Shown here one piece after another: positions 25,421 to 38,325 of a DNA stretch of 64,000 bases. Source of the stretch: Mauremys mutica. Lineage: Eukaryota > Chordata > Testudines > Geoemydidae. The stretch is taken from contig NC_059082.1 in the NCBI RefSeq assembly GCF_020497125.1, positions 59,970,948 to 60,034,947 of the forward strand, given 5' to 3'. The stretch's first letter is position 1. Each line of letters begins with the position of its first letter. The translations under genes were made by a program, and so were the position numbers. Under the pieces are notes generated by a model, which saw only the letters and a program-made list of their open reading frames with translations, did no database searches and was not told where the DNA came from.

Positions 25421-26117
25421 TGGGATTGAAAATATAACTACAGTTCTATCTGTCTAGGTACCTCCCTCACAGTAGTATCTTTACAACAGAGAAAAATAAA
25501 TGCTGCCAGTGACTGCTTCCCTTCTGTTAAGCATGCAGATTTTTCACAGCTTTCTGCTCAGTGGCATTCACTGTTGTATAACTGCAAGGCAGAATCAATA
25601 GACGATTGCTATATCCTTTTCTATGAATTGTTACCATCTCCACTGTGGATGGATCTGATTTTTTTTTTCATTTTTTCCTTTCTGCCTTAGTTTAACAAAA
25701 GACATTACTTAATAATGGAGCAGTCTTTAGTTTGCTTCCTCTTTCTTTCTCCTAGCACAAGCACATGCATCCATCTATCAGCATTGTAATGTTCTTTCGA
25801 GGTGTGAGAAGCTATTTAGTAGATCTCTCCTGTAACTACCCAACCATATTATGAACTCCAGGGTTGAGGGTGCTTTCATTTGTTAGAATAAAGGACAGAC
25901 TGTCAAGTAGACAAATAATCTCTCTTTAAACAAAACACTAGGAAAACCATACAAGATGGTGATCTAAGCAGTCCCGTGAAGAGATGTATCTTTTATAAGA
26001 ACTCTCTTGCCAGGAAGATTGGAAAGAGATTTGTTTTCTTCATCAAACTGTACATGCTATGCAGTCTTTTCTGTGTGTTCTTCTATAGGCAGGTTTAAAA
26101 CTAAATATGTGATAATG
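25421..26117. other. unique sequence
   Basis: No gene recognised. Confidence 0.4.
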
Positions 26118-26464
26118 TCACAGGATAGCTGGTCCCTCTGGATAGACAAAGGGCAGCTTCCCTGGACCAAAGCAGCTGAGCCCAGTCCAGCCAATTAAAG
26201 AGGGCTGGGCTACACCTGAGCAGGCAACTGGGAGATTGGCAGAGACAGGCTGTGCCCTGGGGAGGAAAGGCCCACCACACTACAGTGGTGCCAGCTGCTG
26301 TAGGGTGGGTCCCTGAAGCAAGGGGCCAGGGACTCAGGGAAGCATTCAGGGCTGCTGTTCCAGGAAGGGATCTGAGCTGACTGAAACTGAGGTGCTGGCA
26401 GGAGCACCAGAGACCCATGGGAAGGGTGGCTTTGAAGCCTGGGGTCAAGGAATGTAGGCACTGC
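26118..26464 (+). mobile_element. 5' part of an LTR, fused to CR1
   Basis: Begins TGTCACAGGATAGCTGG and is GC-rich, with the CAGTCCAGCCAATTAAAGAG and GGGCTGGGCTACACCTGAGC motifs of a turtle-type LTR U3 region. It stops abruptly where the CR1 3' segment begins, so its own 3' end is missing. Confidence 0.5.
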
Positions 26465-27188
26465 TACAGACTAGGGACCGAATGGCTGGGCAGCAGTTCT
26501 GCAGAAAAGGACCTAGGGGTTACGGTGGACGAAAAGCTGAATATGAGTCAACAGTGTGCCCTTGTTGCCAAGAAGGCTAATGGCATTTTGGGTTGTATAA
26601 GTAGGGGCATTTCCAGCAGATCGAGGGATGTGATCATTCCCCTCTATTCAGCACTGGTGAGGCCTCATTTGGAGTACTGTGTCCAGTTTTGGGCCCCACA
26701 CTACAAGAAGGATGTGGATAAATTGGAGAGAGTCCAGCGGAGGGCAACAAAAATGATTAGGGGGCTGGAGCACATGACTTATGAGGAGAGGCTGAGGGAA
26801 CTGGGATTGTTTAGTCTGCAGAAGAGAAGAATGAGGGGGGATTTGATAGCTGCTTTCAACTACCTGAAAGGGGGTTCCAAAGAGGATGGATCTAGACTGT
26901 TCTCAGTGGTAGAAGATGACAGAACAAGGAGTAATGGTCTCAAGTTGCAGAGGGGGAGGTTTAGGTTGGATATTAGGAAAACCTTTTTCACTAGTAGGGT
27001 GGTGAAGAACTGGAATGGGTTACCTAGGGAGGTAGTGGAATCTCCTTCCTTAGAGGTTTTTAAGGTCAGACTTGACAAAGCCCTGGCTGGGATGACTTAG
27101 TTGGGTTTGGTCCTGCTTTGAGCAGGGGGTTGGACTAGATGACCTCCTGAGGTCCCTTCCAACCCTGAGATTCTATGATTCTATGAAT
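26465..27188 (+). mobile_element. CR1 LINE 3' end, well preserved
   Basis: A 227-codon frame (26417-27100) reads the C-terminal end of CR1 ORF2. It shows [48 protein letters not shown] and [14 protein letters not shown] in order, and ends [15 protein letters not shown]. The catalytic part of the reverse transcriptase is absent (5' truncation near 26465), so no active enzyme results. The start codon of this frame lies in the preceding LTR. The 3' end (27105-27188) has the CR1 tail GAGATTCTATGATTCTATGA. The open frame suggests a fairly young copy. Confidence 0.9.
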
Positions 27189-29185
27189 GAGTAAAAGGAC
27201 TGTTTGCTAACTTTGGTTAGAGAAAATAAACTGTCTTGCAAAAGACTGGTCATGGACAGGGCTGTCCAGAAGAAAACGCTTTCTCTGCTTGGGAAAAGAA
27301 AAAGGACCCTACATTTCTTTTTAATTTTGAATATTGTATATTTTTCAATGCTTTGGAGGCACTTGGATATACCAATGATAAGTCCTAAATAGATAGAACT
27401 AAGATTTTTATAGTACATAACTTGTCATGGTTCCATTTTTAAACAGCTGTTTGTCTTCTTGAGCTCTTGCAAGTTTATCTAAATTATTCTGATCTCTTTT
27501 TGGTTTTCCTGTAGTGCTCATTACCTAAGTTCAGATCACTTACCAAAAGAGATGGTTTGATTTAACCAAGAGAATATTTGAAATATGCAGCCTTTGGGTT
27601 CTTGTTATGGTTTGGCCAATTATGTCTTTAGTGAGCAAAATGTACTAACCATGGAAGGAACAGGACACCTCTTAAGAGTCCCTGAAAGCTGCAAGAATGC
27701 ACAAAAGAACTGGTGCAGAGTGGAATGACTATTTCATCGTAGTCTAGCCAACTTGATGTTGCTTGTCAGAATACTGACAGTCACCAAAGAGAAATTATAT
27801 CAAGTGGGCCAAGTGTTGAGTACTGGCCAACGTTCTTCAAACTAATGACTAACATTAGGCTTCGAAATTCACTTTGCCACCCAAATAAAAGTGGCCTTTG
27901 TAGGAGTTGAGGTAGCTCAGCATTTCTAAAACTCAAGCTACTTCTATATAGGTGATTAAATGTGAGTTTAGGAGTCTAATTTTAAGCACTTCATGTAGAA
28001 AATATTTTTACCAGCATAGTACAGTTTTACAGCTGAAAGTAGATGGATATGTAGTTAGACATTCGGCATAAAAACATTATTTAAAATAGCTGAAGCGTAT
28101 TAAATGTATTACATAAAACATTAAAGTCAGATTACATCTCAGAAACTAAGTATAAGATCCTTTTATAATTATTAGATCTCAGCAAATCTGACTGGCAAAA
28201 AGAGAGCTTTGCCAATCTGTTTCACATTTTTCATATTGAACGTTTGTTAGATATACAAATTTGAGGTCCTTTAAACTCCAACTCTGACACACAATTTCAC
28301 ATCCCTCTTTCATTTGGACTTTTAGGTTTGAATGAACAATGTCAGCTGAAAGCTTAAAGCTTTGCCTGATGGTGGGAAGAAAGAAACTCATGGTAAAACC
28401 ACAAGATTGCTCATGATCCTCTCTCAAAATCATAAATTTCTCCCTGACACCCCAAAAATGGCTGCATTTTCCTTGAAACTTGGTTTTCATTTGCTCAAAT
28501 CTCAGCTCAGCTTTGGTGAACCTGGCTCAAGTTTTGGGACTGTAATGAAACTTGAAATCTGGCAAGTTTTGACTGCTTTCACATTTGATTATTAAAGTAT
28601 ATCTGAGCAGATAATGCGATAATTACATCCACTCTGTTTATTGTAAATGTTGAAAAGTATAGGCATTCTAAAAACAAACAAATTCATGCATGATTTGTTG
28701 ATGTGTACATCAATGGGTTTCTTATTTTTTCCATATTTACAGTGTTATATGATAAAATATTTTCTTCGTATTTTCAATTTGTGTTTGTGTGACTGTTTTT
28801 GTTTGGGGAGATAGCTGTATCTTCTGTGTCTGAGTGGCTGTAAGATTTATCATGTGTCTTCAATCCATTGACCCCTGTAACACTACAGGTACTTAGTGTC
28901 ACTGTATAACATTTTATGCAATAAATCTTCAAAGAGGAAGGAAATGTCAAATTAGAATAAAGACTTGTAGTACTGTATTATTTGGTTTACAGAACTTCTC
29001 CTCACTTTCCCCAAAGTAGCTAATGCCATGACTACACTGCAGTCTCTTGAAACAACAGGGTTGCTTAATGTTAGGTTTCTAGAAATTTATATCATATCTA
29101 GCCACAAGAAGCACTATCTTTCTCCTACTCTTTGAACTAAACCCAACTTTTAAGGTTTGGCTTGGATCAAGAGAATTCTTTTGTT
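27189..29185. other. AT-rich unique sequence
   Basis: About 2 kb without a recognised repeat or gene. Opposing ORFs of 77-103 codons near 28.2-28.6 kb overlap on both strands and show no known domain. Confidence 0.45.
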
Positions 29186-29832
29186 TTTTAAGGATCTGGG
29201 GATTATTGTAGACCACAAATTCAGTGAGCCAAGAACTTGATGCAGTTGTAAAAAGAGCTAATATTTTGTGGTATATTAACAGGAGAGTTGTATGTGAGAC
29301 ATGGGAAGTAATTGTTCTGCTCTACTCAGTATTTTTGAGACCTCAGCTGGAGTATTGTCTCCAGTTTTGGGCACCACACTTTAAGAAAGATGTGGACAAA
29401 TTGGAGAGAGTCCAGGGGAGAGCAACAAAAAAATTATAAAATGTTTAGAAAACCTGGCCTACAAGAGAGGTTAAAAAAACCTGGGTATATTTCATCTTGA
29501 GAAAAGAAAACTGGGGACCGGGGGTGACCTGATGATAGTCTTCAAATATGTTAAAGGCTGTTATAATGTCATCAATTCTTCTCCATGGCCACTCAAAGAA
29601 GGACAAGAAGGACATTGCAGCAATGGAGATTTAGGTTAGATAGTAAGCCAAACTTTCTAACTATAAGATAAAGTACTGCAATAGATTACAAAGGAAGGTT
29701 GTGGAATCTCTGCCATTGAAGGTTCTTTTAAGAACAGGTCAGAGAAACACCTATCATGGATGGTCTAGGTGTACTTGGTCCTGCCTCAGTGCCAGGGAGT
29801 TTGACTAGGTGGCCTCTTTTCTACAATTCATT
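29186..29832 (+). pseudogene. CR1 LINE 3' end, decayed
   Basis: A 71-codon frame (29224-29439) reads VLLYSVFLRPQLEYCLQFWA and [17 protein letters not shown], the C-terminal CR1 ORF2 block. The rest is out of frame. The 3' end has GACTAGGTGGCCTCTTTTCT and loses the tandem tail. More diverged than the copy at 26.5 kb. Confidence 0.85.
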
Positions 29833-30240
29833 GATTTGCATAGGGAGCAGTGAAAGATTGTCATTTTGCCATAGATGGAGGTCCACAAAAACACTTTGCA
29901 CAGTGAAACTTTGTTGGTTGTCCCATTGCTTGCCATAAACAATTGCTTAAAACACTATATATGAACAAGTTTGGGTCTTTTCCTTACAGCACTACATTCT
30001 GGGGACTAATTGTAAAACAAACAAACAAATACAAAAAAACATGCAATCAAAACAAGCTACCTCCCCACCCTATATTAGTAGCACTGCCACCTCATTGAGG
30101 GATGAAGGGTGTCCATTACAATGCACACACAAAGGTGATTTCTCAAAAGGTTAGGGTCAAACCCTTGTGCAACTATTCCATATTAGAGCTGACCCGAAGA
30201 TAACAAAACCAAAACCTTCTGACTGTTTTTATGGGAATTT
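29833..30240. other. unique sequence
   Basis: Nothing recognised apart from a short (ACAA)n tract near 30015-30030. Confidence 0.4.
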
Positions 30241-30600
30241 GAGTGTGTGTTGAGGAGGAGTCCTGGCCTGGGATATGGGAGATCCAGGTTCAAATACAGG
30301 GATGGATTTACACCTTGTGCACCCCCTAGGCACAGCATCTTCAGTGTCCTCCTGCCTACAACTGACCTTCATGTTTTACATAAAAAATGAAACATTTAAC
30401 CCCTTTTTAACTTTTAGGCTCCCCTAGGATGCCAGAGCCCCAGGCACATGCCTATTGTGCCTAATTGGAAATCTGGCCCTGTTCAAATCCCTGCTCTGCC
30501 TGACTTAGAGCAAAGTTTTCATTCCTCTAAATCAGGCAGAGGAGCAGGGACTTGAGCCTGGGTCAAATCCCCAGTAGGTGCCTTAGCCACAGCCATAGAG
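30241..30600. repeat. fold-back tRNA-like SINE pair, split by a hAT MITE
   Basis: The left part (about 30250-30296, resuming 30482-30520) contains GATCCAGGTTCAAAT and CCCTGCTCTGCCTGACTTA. The right part (about 30530-30598) contains the inverse, AATCAGGCAGAGGAGCAGGG and TTGAGCCTGGGTCAAATCCC. GGTTCAAATCC matches a pol III B box. Removing 30297-30481 restores the left arm. Confidence 0.55.
30297..30481. mobile_element. hAT-type MITE, 185 bp
   Basis: Ends are CAGGGATGGATTTAC on the left and, from the other strand, CAGGGCCAGATTTCC on the right. Flanking octamers TTCAAATA (30289-30296) and TTCAAATC (30482-30489) match at 7 of 8 positions. Non-coding. Confidence 0.7.
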
Positions 30601-33600
30601 TGTGAGAGTCTCAGTCTCTTTCCCCATCCACCTTGTTCTCACCAATGAAAAAGTCATCAAAATGGAGACATTGCTGCAAAAAGTTTTGCCTTCAACAGAA
30701 CAGCATGTTCCAGCAAAAATTCATTTAACTGAAAATGTTCTGACTAGCTGTAGTCCTTATGTACATGAATAGTGACAGTGACTATAATGAGACTATATAT
30801 CAAAGTAAGGGGGTACAGGATCAGGCCCTGGAGATTTGAATGATTAATTTTTATATGGAACACTTTCCTGACCTCTAAAATATGTTAATTGTCTGCCTCT
30901 TAGGTGAATCCATTTCAGAGGCAAAACATTCATACTTTCACTATTGCCTTTTATGTTACCCTTCTTGTAAACAAATTTTCAATTTATTTATTTCCACTTG
31001 TTTAAAAGGAGGGGGAAAAAAAAGGAAACTTCATCAGTCTGTCATTTCAGGTGAAACTGAAACATTGTATATAGGTGTACAGATGTGTGACTTTAGGAGA
31101 CAAACTTTTCACTTGCTAATAATTTACTTGCTCCTCTAGAAAACCAATTTTTAATCAGAAAAACCTCTTATTTTCCATTGCCAGTGGTATGAACATGACA
31201 ATGCAAATTTCATTTAATCAGTGCATAATTTTACCTCTGTAAATGTTGAGAACATTTGGCAACACTTGAGAATGAATGTTCAATCAATTAGAATTCCTTC
31301 AGCATTTATTAACATAAAATACCAGGAAAATCCAGCACCTCTCCTAGAGAAACCACCAGTGCCCCCAAAATGGACTTTAAAAGGGTGTGGATTTTATTAA
31401 ATACAAAATGTTCACATTTTATTGCAGTAGATTTTTAAGACAATAAATTAGACCTCAGTGGGTGAATGTCAAAAGCTTTTGTCAGCATAGATTAAATGTT
31501 AATTTGACAGAAAATATCATGTTTGCCTGGAGATGAGTGACCATATTCACCCAGTTAGCACCTGGGAGATCAGCCCTAACACATGAGAAAACATCACCAA
31601 TTATAGAAGTCCAAACTTCTTGGAATCCTCCTTGCTCAAAACTTCATAACTTCCCTCCAAAGCATCAGAATGACTAGATTCTCAAAGCAGTTCATGGCCT
31701 TTGGCAAGGTCCGACTATGCGATGATAAGAGATGTGAGACTATTAAGCAACTGTAATAGCTGCCAAATGAACATAATTTCAAACAGTACTTTTACACTTC
31801 ATCTAATCAATCTAATGGAAGATTTACTTCCACATAGTTTCTTTTAGGAAAGGGGGCTGACAATCTGGTGGGCTAATGTTGGTGGAAAATAATTGGTTCC
31901 CACTGGGAGCACACCAAAATTATATGGTGAAAAAAATTGCATAGGCAGAGACTTCAGTGCCTCTGGTCAATCCCATGCTGCTGGCATCACTTTTTGAACA
32001 AGATGGCTTCCACCAGCAATTAACTCAGTCCTATGAACGATAAATATTTTTCAAATACATTTCACCATTTATACATCATGAGAACTAAATGCTCTTGGAT
32101 AGCTGGGCTGGGTGTACCTGAGTATATTTTTACTTTCTTTTTAACTTTTTTTCTGCATTTCAGTCATTTCAGTCTTAGTATATATGGTTTTGGTTTGCTG
32201 CAAAGAAAAATGTATTCTTTCAGCAGCTGTGTCCCTAAGTGAGTTGCACTGCACTCACAATGTATGACTTCCCTGGCAAACAGTTTCAAGTGAGAAGTCA
32301 AAAGGAGTCTCTTATTCCTCACATTGCTGGATCAGCTCCACTTTCAAGAGTCATATTGCATTTTTTTTTCAGATTCAGACATTCCCTCTAACCATCAACT
32401 ATAAAGAATACTGTGGAATTAGTTCAATTTTTGATTATGCAGAAAGCAGAAAGAAGACAAATTGATTTTGATACGCTGTGGTGCACCTGGAGGGCTGAAA
32501 CAACCATAACTTGATTTAACTAGTGAAATGAGCCAAGCTCTTAAATAAGAGAGAAAAAGCTATGCATTGGTTGGACAGCATCCTATTTTTCCATTAGAGG
32601 AACATTATAAAGCCATATTCTAGCTCTATCTGCTTTGACATTCATGATCATATTGACCTTCTCTTTTGATCCTCATAGCTTTGGGGGGGGGGGGGAGATT
32701 TTACCAACTTGGAAGCTGTTGGTCTCAATAAATTTAATAGCTCTATTTGGGTCCTATCAGAAATGAAAACAAAATCTTCCTGATTTTTCTGGTTCAATAT
32801 CTAATTTGTCATGACTCATTAGTAAATAAAGTACTGCCAGGTTTTAGAGGTAACTGTCTGGCTCCTTAACCGTTATTGCAGTGTTCTGAGGAACTACCTT
32901 ATATACATCAAACTTACTTTTTCTGTGAGATTCCTTGACGTTTAATGATATCTGTAACACATTAGAAATGAAAAAAAGGAAGATGTCAGAGCTATCATTT
33001 TATAAAGTTTTGAAAATTTCTGTAACCTGTGACCATATCTCTGTATCCTCTGTAACAAATACAGGACCAGATAATGATTTTGGGAAAATAACATTCAGTA
33101 CAGAAGTATTTTCACCCAAAAGGATCCTAAAATTGCATGTACTGTAGAGAAATCACCTACTACCGTAAAACAGACTCCTCTTAGGTAGAAAACACTAGTT
33201 ATTCTGTGCCAGCAGTGCTCCACAATGGAGTTGTTAGAGGAAGAACAGCTATAACTACAGTGGGGGTTAGGAAGACAAGAATGTGGTTTTTCTGAGTTGG
33301 AATTAGCCCATGTTTCCTGGCTGAACAGTCTTGGTAGGGAGGAAGCAAGACCCCTGTCATCTGTAATGATAAGCAGTTACTCTGTTTATTTTCTGGTGAC
33401 AGAACATAAATAAGAATAGAACTTTAATAATATCACACCAGATAAAAGTTTCTGTACAACAAATATATTCAGTAACTCTTTGGTAAGTATTGCAGTGAAA
33501 ATTTAAAAAAAATGTTCCCCAGGCTCACAAGCCTCTAATAAGCTTAATTAATATAAAATAAAAATTAAAGCTTTGCAAACAGTTCATCCAGCAACAAGCT

Positions 33601-33694
33601 CAGTTTCAAGAGCAGTAAGATGTAGCTGATTAGCTTTTTTGGTGTTTGTTAGATTAACCCATGCTGAATTCAAAGTTTACAAATTAACCTTGCC
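30601..33694. other. long AT-rich unique stretch
   Basis: About 3.1 kb with no gene recognised. It holds a 13-base G run at 32683-32695 and an AT-rich segment near 33530-33570. Frames of up to 85 codons have no known domain. Confidence 0.45.
32683..32695. repeat. 13-base G homopolymer
   Basis: Uninterrupted G run in AT-rich DNA; likely length-variable and prone to sequencing error. Confidence 0.9.
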
Positions 33695-34002
33695 ATGCAG
33701 AGAGTACATAAGAATGGCCATATGGGTCCAGACCTATGGTCCAATTAGCACAATAACCTGTCTTCTGATAGTGGTCAATGCCAGGTGCTTCTGGGGTAAT
33801 GAACAGAGCAGACAAGTAACCCATCCCTTATCGTCCACTCCCAGTTTCTGGCAAAGGAAGGCTAAGGGCACTCAGACCATGGGGTTGCATCCCTGACCAG
33901 CCTGGCTAATAGCCATTGATGGACCTATCCTCCATTAATTTATCTAGTTCTTTTTTGAACCCAGTTATAATTTTGGCTTTCACGACATCCCGTAGCAATG
34001 AG

Positions 34003-35947
34003 AGCTGAGTGTCAAGTGGGGACCAAAGTGGATGAGCTACTCCTAGGAGTACGACTGCTCCCCTATCAGAGGTACTACCCCTCCCTGACAACCCCATCCA
34101 CCCCAACACTGAGGATGGAGTGGAGGTTAAGGATAATTTAGGCAAGACCCAATATCTAAACAAATACTTTGTCTCAGTCTTTAATGAGGAGCTTAGGGAT
34201 AATGGCAGGATGACAAATGGGAATGTGGGTATGGAGGTAGATATTAAAACATCCGAGGTAGAAGCCAAACTAGAACAGCTTAATGGGACTAAATTGGGGG
34301 GCCCAGATAATCTTCATCCAAGAATATTAAAGGATCTGGCACATGAAATTTCAAGCCCATTAGCAAGAATTTTTAATGAATCTGTAAACGCAGGGGTTGT
34401 ACCGTATGACTGGAGAATTGCTAACATAGTTCCTATTTTTAAGAAAGGGAAAAAAAACGTGATCCAGGTAACTACAGGCCTGTTAGTTTGACATCTGTAG
34501 TATGCAAGGTCTTGGAAAACTTTGATACCATTCCACATGGGAAATTATTAGCTAAATTGGAAAAGATGGGGATCAATATGAAAATTGAAAGATGGTTAAA
34601 GAACTGGTTAAAGGGGAGACTACAAAGGGGCATACTGAAAGATGAACTGTCAGGCTGGAAGGAGGTTACTAGTGGATTTCCTCAGGGATCGGTTTTGGGA
34701 CCAATCTTATTTAATCTTTTTATTACTGACCTTGGCACAAAAAGTGGGAATATGCTAATAAAGTTTGTGGATTACATGAAGCTGGCAGGTATTGCCAATA
34801 CAGAGAGGGACCAGGATATCCTACAGGAAGATCTGGATGACCTTGTAAACTGGAATAATAGTAATAGGATGAAATTTAATAGTGAAAATTGCAAGGTCAT
34901 GCATTTAGGAATTAATAACAATATTTCTTGTTATAAACTGGGGATGCATCACTTGGAAGGAGGAGAAGGACCTTGACGTATTGGTTTATCACATGTTGGC
35001 TATAAGCTGCCAATGTGATATAGCTGTGAAAAAAGCTAATGTGGTCTTGGGATGCATCAGGTGAGGTATTTCCAATAGAGATAAGGAGGTGGTAGTACCG
35101 TTATACAAGACACTGATGAGACCCCCCATCTGGAATATTGTGTGAAGTTCTGGTCTCCCATGTTTAAGAAGGACGAATTCAAACTGGAACAGGTACAGAG
35201 AAGGACTACTAGGATGATCCGAGGAATGGAAAACCTGTCTGATGAAAGGCTTGTTTAACCTAACCAAAAGAAGGCTGAGGGAAGATATGATTGCTTTCTA
35301 TAAATATATCAGAGGGATAAATACCAGGGACACAAGAACAAATGGATATAAACTGGACACTAGAAAGTTTAGACTTGAAATTAGAGGAAGGTTTCTAACC
35401 ATTAGAGGAGTGAAGTTCTGGAACAGCCTTTCAAGGGGAGTAGTGGGGGCAAAAGACTTATCTGGCTTTAAGACTAAGCTTGATAAGTTTATGGAGGGGA
35501 TGGTATGAAGGGCTAGCCTAATTTTGGCAATTAATTGATCTTTGACTATTAGCAGTAAATATGCCCAATGGCCTGTGATGGGACACTAGATAGGGTGGGA
35601 TCTGAGTTACTACAGAGAATTCTTTCCTGGGTGTCTGGCTGGTGAGTTTTGCCCACATGCTCAGGGTTTAGTAGATCACCATATCTAGGGTCAGGAAGGA
35701 ATTTTCCTCCAGGGCAGATTGAGAGAGGCCCTGCGGGGGTTTTGCCTTCCTCTGCAGCACAGGTCACTTGCTGGAGGATTCTCTGCACTTTGAAGTCTTT
35801 AAACCACAAGCTGAGGACTTCAATAGCTCAGACATAGGTCAGGGGGTTGTTACAGGAGTGGGTGGGTGAGATTCTGTGGCCTGTGTTGTGCAGGAGGTCA
35901 GACTAGAAGATCATAATGGTCCCTTCTGACCTTAAAGTCTATGGGAC
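34003..35947 (+). pseudogene. CR1 LINE inserted in antisense CR1; RT active site lost
   Basis: Two overlapping frames carry most of CR1 ORF2. The 123-codon frame (34120-34491) reads FVSVFNEELRDNGRMTNGN and ARIFNESVNAGVVPYDWRI, then IANIVPIFKKGKK. The 162-codon frame (34488-34976) reads TIPHGKLLAKLEKMGINMKI and SGFPQGSVLGPILFNLFITD. A gap between them removes the segment around the NYRPVSLTS block. The catalytic FADDTK box reads FVDYMK (about 34770-34785), so both aspartates are altered. An 88-codon frame (35242-35508) holds the [21 protein letters not shown]-terminal block. The 3' end (35890-35947) has CAGACTAGAAGATCATAATG. The flanking ATGAG at 33998-34002 and 35949-35953 may be a short target duplication. 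Confidence 0.85.
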
Positions 35948-37669
35948 TATGAGTTCCACAGGTTGACCATATGATGTATGAAGAAATGCCTCCTTATGTT
36001 TATTTTAAACCTGTTGCCTATTAATTTATTTGGGTGACCCATAGTTCTGGTGTTCTGTGAATGAGTAAATAACATCTCCATATTCACTTTCTTGATACAA
36101 GTTAAGAATTTATAGACATCTATAAATATCCCCTCTTAGTTGTCTCTTTTCCAAGCTGAAAAGTTCCAGTCTTTTTAATCTCTCCTTATATGGACGCTAT
36201 TCTATACCCATAATCATTTTTTTTGCCCTTCTCTGTACCAATTCGAATGCATCTTTTTTTGAGGTGAGGCAAGCAGATCTGCACTCAGTATTTCAGATAT
36301 GCACATACCGTTGATTTATATAGAGGCATTATGATTAGGGTGACCATATTTCCCTATGCTGAATATGGGACACTTTGTAAAATTACTCATATTCAAGCAA
36401 GTTCAATGGCAATCAATCAGAACTGTGCAGTACAAAAGAAATACTGCATAGTTGGACTCTTTTTATTTACCTTCTTATCTTTAAGGCTTTAGGGTCCACA
36501 TGGGGAGGGGTGACCCCTACCCACCCCCACAGGGAGTGGTTACACACAGATACTCCCATACCCCTCTCCCACACACGGGGGAGTGACCGACCAACCCAAC
36601 CATCCCAGCCTGGCGTGCTCTGCCCTCCATGCCTGGCTGGGCCCCTGGATGGACTTGTCTCTCCTGGTACCTGGCACCATGTCTCCTGAGGCAACATGTG
36701 GGGGGCACAAAGGGTCACATGCCCCGCTCCCCAGATTTCCATCAGGGTTCACACCAGAATGTGGCCAGCAGCAGCCTTTTGGCACTGTGGGAGGGAAGGG
36801 ACGTCATCTGCTTCCAGCCGCGGGGAAGGGGAGGGATGACCTGACCCATATCTTTGCAGAGCTCATCTCTTCTATCCCCCCTTCCCCTCCTCCCTCCCAC
36901 CTCATGGCTGGAAGTAGCTTGTCCCTTCCTGCCTGCATAGTGCCGAAAGGCAACTAACACCTCAAGGCTGCTGCTAGCCACTGACATAACCCAGCCATCT
37001 CCTGGCCCCTAGCTACAGAATAGGCAGGAAGGGGTTAAGCCTTAAGGATGCACTGTGCACCAGGGCCCAGGGAACCTGACTGTAGGGGCTTCAGTGAACC
37101 TGGCCAGAGAGGTGGCTCAGCAGGGGAGGGTGCCTAGGGGATGGAGCAGCCCCACGCTCCCTTGGGGCAGGACCTAGTGCAGGGGAGGGAGTGGAGGTGG
37201 TGAAGAGGGTGCTAAGCCCCTATCCTGGGGGCAGTTGTGGAGCCTGAAGGCTTGGGGCACGAAGAGGCTGGAAATCACTCCCCTCCCCCACCATTCCAGA
37301 ACTTACCTGAGGGGCGGTGAGGCTTCCTCGTACCAGCGCTGTGCAGGGCTTTGGCACATGCAGGGCTTGGCTCTTCCTCGCCAGTGTCCTGGGCCAGAAG
37401 GTCTTGGGCTTTCCCAGGGCTCTGGCCAGCCAGAGGCCGTGCGGGAGGGAAGGAGCCTGCAGCCAGGCTGTTGGTGAGCTGAACACTCTGACCAAAGGCT
37501 GGTTCTCCGCACAGCGCTGGGAGTGGGACATGCCCCCCCGGTGGGGATATGGAGGAGCTGCGGTGGGTGAAGGGGCAAACAGAGAGAGGACAGTGAGGGG
37601 GGAGCACATAAAGGGCCAATGGGTAGGCGACATGTAACCGGCCACCACCTGGTGCCTGCCCACACTCAG

Positions 37670-38325
37670 CAGTGTTCCCTCTAATTTCTCCCACACATGT
37701 GCAGAATGGATTTTGTTATGTGCACCGATATGGAGGTGATATGTGACACATCACCTCCATATCGGTGCACATAAAATCCATGTGGCGGTGGTGGGGCCGA
37801 GGGGTTCTTGGAGTGCGGGAGGCGACTGAGGGCTTGGGCAGAGGGTTGAGGTGCAGGAGGGTGAGGGCTCTGGCTCGGGGTGAAGACTCTGGGGTAGGAC
37901 ATAGTGTTGGGGAGGGTGAGGGCTCTAGCTGGGGGTGCAGGCTCTGGGGTGGGGATGGGGATGAAGAGTTTAGGGGGCAGGCTGCCCTGGAGCTAAGGTG
38001 GGGAGAGAGGACTCCCCCAAGCTCTCTCTCCCCACAGAAGTACCTGGGCTGGGGGGGAGAGGTGCTTCTCCTTGCCATGGCAACTCTGGGCCTGCGGGAT
38101 AGGCGCCTCTCCCCCGGCCGTGACAGGTCCGGGCCAGAGATGGGTTGAGGCTGGGGGGAGGGATGCCTCTCCCTCTGCCATGGCAGTCCGGGCCAGGGCC
38201 GGGGCCGGAAGGGAGAGGCAGCAGGTCCAGGGCTGGGGGAAAGGCATCTCTCCCTGCTGCAGCATGAATGCCTGCGTGACACTTAATAGGCTGCTGTGCG
38301 GCCACACAGCTCAGAGGGAATTTAG
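37670..38325. repeat. GC-rich repeat nested inside the hAT element
   Basis: Begins AGTGTTCCCTCTAATTTCTC and ends near CTCAGAGGGAATTTA. TTCCCTCT at one end and AGAGGGAA at the other are inverted. It includes a perfect hairpin (37717-37773) and minisatellite-like GC repeats (37845-38270). I recognise this block as a common turtle repeat. No target duplication is clear, so the limits are estimates. Confidence 0.55.
37717..37773. repeat. perfect 24-bp inverted repeat (hairpin)
   Basis: TATGTGCACCGATATGGAGG... (37717-37740) is exactly complementary to 37750-37773, with a 9-base spacer. The inner flank TGTG/CACA extends the pairing. Confidence 0.95.
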
